Origin: Thermoplasmata archaeon
GTDB taxonomy: Archaea; Thermoplasmatota; Thermoplasmata; UBA184
Length of the DNA stretch: 5,176 nt
Reading direction: 5' to 3'
NCBI GenBank assembly: GCA_027314845.1
Contig: DAHVAA010000126.1
Location: forward strand, 1-5,176
Shown here in pieces: positions 1 to 5,176 of the stretch (its first letter is position 1; every line of letters starts with the position of its first letter). Under the pieces are notes generated by a model that saw only the letters and a list, made by a program, of their open reading frames with translations, made no database searches and was not told where the DNA came from. A program made the translations under genes and the position numbers.

Positions 1-1
1 C

Positions 2-3000
2 AACATGAGCTGGCTCCCCACGAGCGCTTCGGGCGCCTTCAGCACCTACCTACCTCCGCTCGGCGCTCCGTGGGCCACGCAGTACTCCGTGCAAGGGTTC
101 GCCGACGGCTACGCCGAGTTGAACGGCACGGCGATCACCGGTACGACGACCGGCTATTCGCTCGCGCTGACCAAGCTTTCGAACCCGACCGCGCCCGGGT
201 CGCTGCGAGCCCCGCTCTATGCCTTCTCGAACGCGCAGGCGCTGAGCCTGTACACCAACCTCACGGGGGCCACGGGGGTGCCGTACACCTTCAGCAACCT
301 GCTCGTCAACACGAACTTCTCGTTCAACCACCTGAACGACTACCTCTACCCGACGTTCGAGGTGTTCATGACCCAGGGCGTGACCGCCCCGATCGCCGTG
401 AACAACGTCGCCCAGGGCCCGAACTCCCCGCTCGGCACCTTCTACCAAGTCGACTACAACTTTCCGTCGACCGGGGTCCTGATGCCGGCGCCGTCCATCA
501 TCGGTAGCTTCGCCAACCTGACGGCCCAGATCAACATCTACGGCGGCGCCGGGGATCTCGTCACGAACGAGACGTCATACTCCGTGGCCAACGGTTTCGG
601 ACCGATGACGGTGCTCTGGCAGGACACGAACGCGGTCGCCATCCAGGACAACTCGACCTTCGGCGGCCAGGGTGTCTACGTCGGCGACTCGATCGGCACC
701 ATGGTGTCGCAGGAGACGGTCTCTGGCGCTACTGGGGTCCAAGACATCGGATCCTCCCACACGACCGTTACGGGTCTCACGGTCAGCCAAGGCGCGCTCG
801 GGATCCTGGCCCTCGGCAGCTCCGACGCGACCTACACCTGGGTCAACGTCTCGGGGAGCGAGGGGATCCTCGCAGGTGAGGACTATGGTTCGGGGGTTCA
901 GTACGACCACTACTACGACCTGCCCGGGACGATCGGCCTCACCATCAATGAGCTGAACGTGACGCTGGGCGGGTTCGGCTTCAACATCACGTTCTCGTCG
1001 CAGACGACGGTCAACGCCCTCTCGACCTACGGCGCGGGCTCCTACGCCTCCGGCGGCGGCACGTTGGACGGCACGTTCGGGACCAACTTCAACGGGATCC
1101 GGGCCTACGGAGGTAGGTCTTGGGGCGTCGACATGTACAATGCGACGTACACGAACTACACGAACTACGTCGTCATGAATGCCGTCGACCTCGCGTCGGC
1201 CTGGGACGAGTCGAGCTACACGAGCGTGAACGGGTTCACTCAGGAGAACTACACCCTCGGGGTACTCTCCGGTAGCAACGGCGGGAATCTCTTCGACACG
1301 TCGTTCAGCAACGTCAACATCCAGGACGCGGGGCCCGGTATCGTGCTCGACTCCCCGACCGCGACGACCTTCACCAACCTGAACGCGTCCAATATCTCCG
1401 GCGCGTACGTGTACCTTCCGAGCTTCGGCTACGTCAATGCCTATGCCGGGGTCGACCTGTTCGACGCGGCGGGCCTCACGCTGACGAACATCGTGGGCTA
1501 CGGGGCGACCGCGGTATGGGTCGACGGAGGGAGCGCGGTCACGGGGAGCAACATCCTGGGCACCGCCAGCATCGGCTGGTTCGCGGTCGAGCTCGACTAC
1601 GGTTCCGGGGCCACCTTCACCGGGCTTTCGGCCTCGGAGAACTCGGGGGCGTTGGCCGCCATCCACTACAGTGACATCGCCGTCACGGGAATGACGGGGA
1701 CCAACGGGGGGCAATCGGTCTATGTCGATTACTCCTCGAACGACGTGGTCACCGACGGGACGTTCACCGCGAACCTCGGATATCCGGGGGTCCGCGCCAG
1801 CGACAGCAGCCAGGTCCGCGTCTCCAACCTCACCGCGACGGGGCTCGGGATCGCGGTCGTCATCGAAGGCGGTGGCTCGAACGTCGTCACGAACGTGACC
1901 GCCTCGAACGACTCGGTCGCCGTCTACGACTTTGGCTCGACCGGCGACCAGATCAGCGGGATCACCGACTCGAACGCGACGGCCACGGATCTGTTCTCTA
2001 GCTACGTCTACTCCTGGCTCGACTTGCCGTTGGCCGCCGTGATCACCGGTCGGGGTACCGGGCTCGAGGTGAGCGACGTGACCGCGACCGGAATCGGCGC
2101 GGCGATCTTCGACGAGGGCTCGATCTCGGCCACCGTCTCGCAGGTGACCGCGACGTCGGACCAGTATGGTCTCTTCCTGAACGGAACGTACAACGGCTTG
2201 TTCACCGCCATCAACGCCTCGAACGACTTCCAGGGGATCCTCGCCGAGGGCGGACCATTTTATCCCTACGATGCGGTGTCCAATTCGTTCACCAACAGCG
2301 TGTTCGCGCAGGATACGAGCTACGGCGTCTACTTCGGGAACGGGGCCTACGACAACACGGTCTGGAACAACCAGTTCGTCGGGGACAACGGGGCAACGAG
2401 CACCTACAACGGGGCGCACATCCAGGCGTTCTCGCTCGATAGCAACTTCTTTGACGTCTGCTCGGGCATCTGCAGCACCGGGATCGGGAACTACTGGGCC
2501 GATTGGCACACCTACGGGTCGAACGGCCTCCTGGCCCCGTACCCGATCTCGGGCTCGGTCTACGACAACTTCCCGCTCGGTCCCGCGGAGACGTTCTCGG
2601 TCACGTTCACCGAGTCGGGCCTCGCGACCGGCACGGCCTGGTCCGTGACGCTGAACGGAGTCACCGAGAGCGCGACGACGGGCTCCCTCGTCTTCGCGAT
2701 CCCGATCGGCAGCTACTCCTACTTCGTGGGAGGCGTGGCGGGCTTCACCGTGAGCCCCGCGAGCGGTACCGTCGTGGTCTCGGCCGGAGGGGCGACCTAC
2801 TCGGTGCCGGTGACCTTTGCGGCGACCCCGTACGCGGTGACGCTGAGCGAGGGCGGGCTGGCTTCGGGAACGACCTGGTCGGCCACGGTGGGCGGCCAGA
2901 CGCAATCGACCTCGGGGACCTCGCTCGTCTTCTACCTCGCCGACGGTGCGTACACGTACTCGTTCGGGAGCGTCTCGGGGTACAACCTCGCGGCGAACTC

Positions 3001-3307
3001 GAGCGGCACGCTGACGGTCTCGGGAGCGCCCCTATCGGTGGCCGCGAGCTACTCGCCGACGAGCACCCCCTCGCTCGCGTCGACCTCCGACCTCAACAAC
3101 TACTTCGCCGTCGCGCTCGCGATTGCGATCGTCGCGTTGGTGGTCGCGCTCCTGGCGTTGTTCCTGCGCCGCCGGTCGAAGCCGAGCGACAACCCGCCGC
3201 CGGCGGCGTGGAGCCCGCCGCCCGCCAGCAACTCGCCGCCGTCCACGGGCGGATCCTCGACCAGCAGCTGGAGCGAGGGCCCCGCGGGGAGCTCGGGATC
3301 TCGGTAG
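2..3307 (+). CDS. Membrane-anchored surface protein with right-handed parallel beta-helix (NosD-like coils), two C-terminal beta-domain repeats and a C-terminal TM helix; 5'-partial
   Basis: No stop separates the frame from the left edge, and the first Met (base 5, residue 1 here) is followed by mature-looking sequence without a signal peptide, so the true start is probably upstream. Visible order: residues ~1-165, a beta-rich region I do not recognise; ~165-860, Gly/Ser/Thr/Asn-rich beta-helix coils with a 22-residue register; 829-834, NYWADW followed by a PYPI...DNFPL stretch, like the ending of NosD/periplasmic copper-binding-type beta-helix proteins; 864-1018, two ~78-residue repeats; 1034-1054, a TM helix; 1055-1057, RRR; 1058-1100, a Pro/Ser-rich tail, probably cytoplasmic. 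There are about 21 N-X-S/T sequons and only two Cys (819, 823), which fits an exported glycoprotein. Beta-helix folds commonly bind or cleave polysaccharide or act as adhesins, but I see no catalytic motif. Function is therefore unknown; a cell-surface binding or envelope role is inferred. It is not recognisably a thermopsin. The gene converges on the acetyltransferase gene. Confidence 0.88.
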   Translation, partial: NMSWLPTSASGAFSTYLPPLGAPWATQYSVQGFADGYAELNGTAITGTTTGYSLALTKLSNPTAPGSLRAPLYAFSNAQALSLYTNLTGATGVPYTFSNLLVNTNFSFNHLNDYLYPTFEVFMTQGVTAPIAVNNVAQGPNSPLGTFYQVDYNFPSTGVLMPAPSIIGSFANLTAQINIYGGAGDLVTNETSYSVANGFGPMTVLWQDTNAVAIQDNSTFGGQGVYVGDSIGTMVSQETVSGATGVQDIGSSHTTVTGLTVSQGALGILALGSSDATYTWVNVSGSEGILAGEDYGSGVQYDHYYDLPGTIGLTINELNVTLGGFGFNITFSSQTTVNALSTYGAGSYASGGGTLDGTFGTNFNGIRAYGGRSWGVDMYNATYTNYTNYVVMNAVDLASAWDESSYTSVNGFTQENYTLGVLSGSNGGNLFDTSFSNVNIQDAGPGIVLDSPTATTFTNLNASNISGAYVYLPSFGYVNAYAGVDLFDAAGLTLTNIVGYGATAVWVDGGSAVTGSNILGTASIGWFAVELDYGSGATFTGLSASENSGALAAIHYSDIAVTGMTGTNGGQSVYVDYSSNDVVTDGTFTANLGYPGVRASDSSQVRVSNLTATGLGIAVVIEGGGSNVVTNVTASNDSVAVYDFGSTGDQISGITDSNATATDLFSSYVYSWLDLPLAAVITGRGTGLEVSDVTATGIGAAIFDEGSISATVSQVTATSDQYGLFLNGTYNGLFTAINASNDFQGILAEGGPFYPYDAVSNSFTNSVFAQDTSYGVYFGNGAYDNTVWNNQFVGDNGATSTYNGAHIQAFSLDSNFFDVCSGICSTGIGNYWADWHTYGSNGLLAPYPISGSVYDNFPLGPAETFSVTFTESGLATGTAWSVTLNGVTESATTGSLVFAIPIGSYSYFVGGVAGFTVSPASGTVVVSAGGATYSVPVTFAATPYAVTLSEGGLASGTTWSATVGGQTQSTSGTSLVFYLADGAYTYSFGSVSGYNLAANSSGTLTVSGAPLSVAASYSPTSTPSLASTSDLNNYFAVALAIAIVALVVALLALFLRRRSKPSDNPPPAAWSPPPASNSPPSTGGSSTSSWSEGPAGSSGSR
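767..2380 (+). repeat. Beta-helix coil repeats with a 22-residue (66-base) register
   Basis: Equivalent positions of successive coils (the residue after the hydrophobic one in motifs such as GLTVS, WVNVS, LTATG, VTASN, VTATS, INASN) fall at fixed spacing. In the DNA, 779 to 845 is 66 bases, 1304 to 1370 is 66, and the run 1628, 1694, 1763, 1832, 1898, 1964 is spaced 66, 69, 69, 66, 66. After an insertion, 2081, 2147 and 2213 are again 66 apart, then 2303 and 2375 are 72 apart. Coils of 22-24 residues are typical of right-handed parallel beta-helices. The repeats have diverged, with only short identical DNA patches (the 11-mer GTGACCGCGAC at 2078 and 2144), so they are old rather than freshly duplicated. 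Confidence 0.8.
2594..3058 (+). repeat. Two tandem copies of an extracellular beta-domain with an ESGL..GT.W signature
   Basis: Copy 1 covers residues 864-942 and opens FSVTFTESGLATGTAWSVTL. Copy 2 covers 943-1018 and opens YAVTLSEGGLASGTTWSATV. Both continue with a SLVF strand, a Tyr-containing strand (GSYSYFVG versus GAYTYSFG), a VxGF/VSGY strand, and a GT(V/L)xVS strand before a final V(T/A) strand, so they align end to end. They sit between the beta-helix and the membrane helix, where small beta-sandwich (Ig- or PEGA-like) domains often act as a stalk. I know this signature from membrane-anchored archaeal surface proteins, mainly Thermoplasmata. The stalk role is inferred. Copy 2 has diverged from the consensus (SEGGL for TESGL). 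Confidence 0.75.
3104..3166 (+). other. C-terminal transmembrane anchor of the surface protein
   Basis: Residues 1034-1054 are an uninterrupted run of Ala, Val, Leu, Ile and Phe, about 21 residues long. RRR follows at once, then SK and a 40-residue tail rich in Pro and Ser (NPPP, SPPP). The basic cluster on the C-terminal side predicts a cytoplasmic tail and an extracellular N-terminal body (positive-inside rule). There is no sortase or archaeosortase-type recognition motif, because the tail is too long for processed anchors such as PGF-CTERM. Confidence 0.85.
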
Positions 3308-3334
3308 CGCCCACCCCCGGAGGAGCCGGACGAA

Positions 3335-3369
3335 CCCTTTCTCTTCCCCCCGGCCGTCGGCCGGGGGGA
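3335..3369 (+). terminator. Pyrimidine tract plus perfect GC-rich hairpin after the surface-protein gene
   Basis: Starting 28 bases after the stop codon there is an all-pyrimidine run (3335-3351, CCCTTTCTCTTCCCCCC). It overlaps a perfect inverted repeat: left arm 3345-3355 (TCCCCCCGGCC), loop GTC at 3356-3358, right arm 3359-3369 (GGCCGGGGGGA). That is 11 pairs, nearly all G-C. Archaeal termination relies mainly on U-rich or pyrimidine-rich RNA, sometimes with hairpins. Position, tract and hairpin fit termination of the + gene. No U run follows the hairpin, so it is not a bacterial-type intrinsic terminator. It could also block read-through from the opposite strand. Confidence 0.5.
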
Positions 3370-3387
3370 TGGATGTTTCGATCGGTT

Positions 3388-3428
3388 TCGGCGCGCCGAG
3401 TTTCGGGGCCCGTGAGTTCGGGACCCCG
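3388..3428. other. Noncoding gap between convergent genes: palindrome and bulged hairpin
   Basis: The 3308-3486 gap has no credible gene. Apart from the hairpin at 3345-3369, it holds a perfect 12-base palindrome, TCGGCGCGCCGA (3388-3399), and a 9-pair stem with a one-base bulge: left arm 3404-3412 CGGGGCCCG, loop 3413-3418 TGAGTT, right arm 3419-3428 CGGGACCCCG with A3423 unpaired. Both lie 60-100 bases past the stop of the - strand acetyltransferase gene, where a 3'-end structure would sit. No T-rich tract follows them on the - strand. Three GTTTCG hexamers occur at 3375, 3385 and 3400. Function is unknown; part of an acetyltransferase 3' end is the simplest guess. Confidence 0.35.
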
Positions 3429-3486
3429 TGGGGACGATTCCGCCGCGCTCTTTGAGGGGGAGGGATCGCGGGCCGACCCTCGGGGA

Positions 3487-4341
3487 TCACTCGGGAGCGG
3501 GATGGGGGGTGGCGGCGCGCTCGTAGAGGTGGACGCGGTCACCCCATTCGTCGTGGGGACGGAGTCCGAGGCGCCGGTACTCCCGGCGCAGGGGCTCGGT
3601 CGAGGGAAGGAACGCCTGCCACGCGCTCTGCCCGAGTTCCCGACCGAGCGATCCGAGGGCCGGTAGGAGCGAGGCCGGTTCCCCCCGAAGCGGAACGGCC
3701 CACATCACCGGCGGATCGTTGTGCCAGCGAGGCGTGACCCCGGCCGCGAGGCCCGGACCGACGAACAGCTTCCCCTCCCGCGCCCATCGCTCCACCACGG
3801 CCGCGTCCCAACGGCCGAACCGGCCCCCTTCGGATCCCGGCAAGAGGTCGAGGCGTCCGCTCGCCCCGGCGACCCACTCCGCCGGTCCTGGGAACCGGGC
3901 GCCCGCGGGGGCCGGGGCGAGGAGGGAGGGTCCGGGGAGGTCCGTCGCACCGACCCGCAGGGTCAACTCGAGGACCGGTGCGAAGCCGGCCCGCCGGAAC
4001 AGTCGGCGCGACGCGAGGTTCTCCTCCTCGATCACGGCCCGGAACTCGCGGACGCCCTCGAACTCGGCCGCGGCGATCACGGCGGCAAGAAAGCGTCGGC
4101 CCAGCCCCTGCCCCCGTTGGGCGGCCCGGACGCGCACGCCGCCCACCCAGGCCTGCCCGTCGCCGAGGTCCTCGAGGCGGCAGAAGGCGACCCACTCGTT
4201 CCGTTCGCGTCCGACCCAGAGCCCCCCCCGTCGGATCCACGCCTCGATCCCATCGAGAAGGTAGTCGTGGGGGTCCGACTCCGCGAGGAACGACCGCAGC
4301 CGGGCCAGATCGTGTTCGGGATCGACCCGGACCGCCTCCAT
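3487..4341 (-). CDS. GNAT-family N-acetyltransferase with an additional C-terminal domain (284 aa)
   Basis: Residues ~1-135 form a GNAT fold, which transfers an acetyl group from acetyl-CoA to an amine. Motif A is VRVRAAQRGQGLG at 69-81, carrying the R-G-x-G-x-G pyrophosphate-binding signature after a beta-4 strand (AWVGGVRV). Motif B follows: EEENLASRRLFRRAGF at 105-120, with the Asn and the Arg-x-x-GF ending usual in the family. Single-domain GNATs are about 140-180 residues, so roughly 135 residues are extra. That second part (~150-284) lacks motif A but ends in LRREYRRLGLRPHDEWGDR (251-269), resembling motif B, so it may be a degenerate second GNAT domain. The ATG at 4341 is chosen because GGAGGG lies 9 bases upstream and the fold starts directly after it. 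Substrate (protein N-terminus, small amine or antibiotic) cannot be told. It lies 117 bases downstream of the permease gene on the same strand and converges with the surface-protein gene. A run of eight C at 4222-4229 does not break the frame. Confidence 0.85.
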   Translation of the reverse strand: MEAVRVDPEHDLARLRSFLAESDPHDYLLDGIEAWIRRGGLWVGRERNEWVAFCRLEDLGDGQAWVGGVRVRAAQRGQGLGRRFLAAVIAAAEFEGVREFRAVIEEENLASRRLFRRAGFAPVLELTLRVGATDLPGPSLLAPAPAGARFPGPAEWVAGASGRLDLLPGSEGGRFGRWDAAVVERWAREGKLFVGPGLAAGVTPRWHNDPPVMWAVPLRGEPASLLPALGSLGRELGQSAWQAFLPSTEPLRREYRRLGLRPHDEWGDRVHLYERAATPHPAPE

Positions 4342-4350
4342 CGTCGCGGA

Positions 4351-4356
4351 CCCTCC
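4351..4356 (-). promoter_or_regulatory. Shine-Dalgarno of the acetyltransferase gene
   Basis: On the - strand GGAGGG (rc of CCCTCC) stands 9 bases before the ATG at 4341. The spacing and match to the 16S 3' end are good, and they fix the start. A Shine-Dalgarno rather than a leaderless transcript is what one would expect if this gene is internal to a transcript starting upstream, for example from the permease gene. The rest of the 117-base gap (4342-4458) holds no convincing TATA box. Confidence 0.7.
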
Positions 4357-4458
4357 GAGCGCGTTCCTGCGGGAGGGGCACTCGACGCTGGACGATGTCG
4401 TTTGCGCTCGGACGCGTGGCCGCGGCTCGCCTCGGCGCGAGGACGACCGGGATCGGGC

Positions 4459-5175
4459 CTACTTCCACCGCGTGAGGATCTGGTCGCGGCTGAAGGTGCG
4501 CCGGCTGAGGTTGAACAGCACGAGATCGGCCACCCCGAGGACGCCCGAGACGTAGGCCAGGTGGGTCGGGTCGAGCGGCAGGAGGCCGATCTCGGCGACG
4601 ATGTACAGCAGGATGAACGGCAGGAAGATGATCCCGGCGGCCTGCTGGGCCGACCGGACGTCGGCCACCCGGGCCGAGATGAGGACGGAGACCTCGATCG
4701 TGAAGAGGCAGGCGAGGGGGGTCAGGACCAGCAGGAGGATGGCGATCTGAACGTTCGGGAAGTAGGGGGAGCGGAACTCGGAGCGCGTCAGCCAATCCGT
4801 GAGCGCCATGTAGAGCCCGCTCCCCATCCAGATCGCGGAGATCACCGGGACGAACGCGGCGAGGGACTTTCCCAGCAGGATCTCCCGGTCGGTCGTCGGC
4901 GTCGAGAGGAGCGGCTCGAGGCTCTTCTCGACCTTTTCCCCGACGATGCTGTAGGAGGCGATCGTGGTCGGGATCGTCGCCGCCGCGATCACGAACCAGA
5001 AGCTGAACGCGTCGATCAGATTCCCGAGAATCGCGGTCGGCATCCCCCCCGGCCCCGCCCGCCCGATGATGTAGTGGAGAACGAAGGGGAACCCGAGGGA
5101 AACCCCGAGCGGGTAGGCGATGACCGCGTAGAGGATGCTTCGCCGCCGGCGCAGGATCCCGAGGTCGTGCCGGGC
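4459..5175 (-). CDS. ABC-2 type transporter permease subunit, 5'-partial (238 visible residues)
   Basis: This is the membrane subunit of an ABC transporter, probably an exporter working with a separate ATPase. Counting from the right edge, residues 1-12 (ARHDLGILRRRR) are the basic amphipathic stretch before the first helix. Predicted TM segments are at about 14-37, 56-78, 105-126, 142-166, 182-199 and 206-222, the six-helix pattern of ABC-2 permeases. The cytosolic loop GEKVEKSLEPLLSTPTT (79-95) followed by DREILLGK is the family hallmark (E...SLE.LL.TP...EILLGK) that contacts the ATPase. The C-terminus RTFSRDQILTRWK is also typical. The Met at 5043 (residue 45) is internal: the frame stays open to the edge and the preceding 44 residues encode the first helix, so the real start is outside the window. 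Distantly NatB-like (sodium efflux), but the substrate is unknown. Confidence 0.85.
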   Translation of the reverse strand, partial: ARHDLGILRRRRSILYAVIAYPLGVSLGFPFVLHYIIGRAGPGGMPTAILGNLIDAFSFWFVIAAATIPTTIASYSIVGEKVEKSLEPLLSTPTTDREILLGKSLAAFVPVISAIWMGSGLYMALTDWLTRSEFRSPYFPNVQIAILLLVLTPLACLFTIEVSVLISARVADVRSAQQAAGIIFLPFILLYIVAEIGLLPLDPTHLAYVSGVLGVADLVLFNLSRRTFSRDQILTRWK

Positions 5176-5176
5176 G

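Noticed and set aside
575..2905. 776-codon open frame antisense to the surface-protein gene
   Set aside because: The protein is Arg/Gly/Asp/Val-rich with no domain pattern, as expected when a GC3-biased gene is read antisense. The + frame has clear coils, repeats and a membrane anchor.
2..3307. Thermopsin-type (A5) peptidase
   Set aside because: Such proteins are common in these archaea, but I see none of the sequence pattern I associate with thermopsins; coils and cap motif point to a beta-helix protein.
2503..3666. 387-codon + frame overlapping the surface gene, the gap and the acetyltransferase 3' end
   Set aside because: Arg/Gly-rich composition, and it runs through hairpins and two genuine genes in other frames or strands. 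It is a shadow frame.
4222..4229. Run of eight C as a possible frameshift in the acetyltransferase
   Set aside because: GNAT features continue in one frame on both sides of the run, so there is no sign of a frameshift.
4395..4404. Least GC-rich patch upstream of the acetyltransferase as an archaeal TATA box
   Set aside because: On the - strand it reads CAAACGACAT, which is not a TATA-like octamer, and no purine-rich BRE precedes it.
4419..4441. Small palindrome GCCGCGGC and 5-pair stem CTCGC/GCGAG after the permease stop, as a terminator
   Set aside because: Stems this short are common in DNA of this GC content, and no T-rich tract follows on the - strand.
3539..4795. 418-codon - strand frame spanning the acetyltransferase and permease genes
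   Set aside because: Pro/Arg-rich without motifs, and it crosses two genes with recognisable family signatures in other frames.
5041..5043. ATG giving a 194-residue permease
   Set aside because: The frame is open upstream to the edge and encodes a basic stretch and the first membrane helix typical of the family. No Shine-Dalgarno-like site at usable spacing suggests a start here.

Overview
The window is GC-rich DNA with strong G/C bias at third codon positions. It most resembles an archaeal genome, and I infer the Thermoplasmatota (Thermoplasmata-like lineages from soil, sediment or acidic habitats). The main reason is the large surface protein on the + strand. It ends in two copies of a domain opening with a FTESGL..GT.WSVTLNG-type signature, then one transmembrane helix, an Arg stop-transfer cluster and a short Pro/Ser-rich tail. 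I associate that layout with Thermoplasmata surface proteins. This placement comes from recognition, not a search. No rRNA, tRNA, CRISPR array, insertion sequence or origin is visible.

Layout: (1) Bases 2-3307, + strand, hold an exported, membrane-anchored right-handed parallel beta-helix protein whose 5' end lies outside the window. (2) Bases 3308-3486 are a noncoding gap between convergent genes, with a pyrimidine tract, a perfect GC-rich hairpin and a second bulged hairpin. (3) Bases 3487-4341, - strand, encode a GNAT-family N-acetyltransferase with an extra C-terminal domain and a clear Shine-Dalgarno. (4) Bases 4342-4458 are a short noncoding leader. (5) Bases 4459-5175, - strand, encode the C-terminal part of an ABC-2 type transporter permease whose 5' end lies beyond the right edge.

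The permease and the acetyltransferase are co-directional, 117 bases apart, and could share a transcript, but nothing ties their functions together. The surface protein converges on them and is an independent unit. The ATPase partner of the permease would be expected beyond the right edge. I see no defence or other multi-gene system. The most interesting object is the beta-helix protein: its 22-residue coil register can be traced in the DNA as 66-base spacing, and it is interrupted by four aromatic-rich loops. The long open frames antisense to it, and most other overlapping frames, are by-products of the GC bias.
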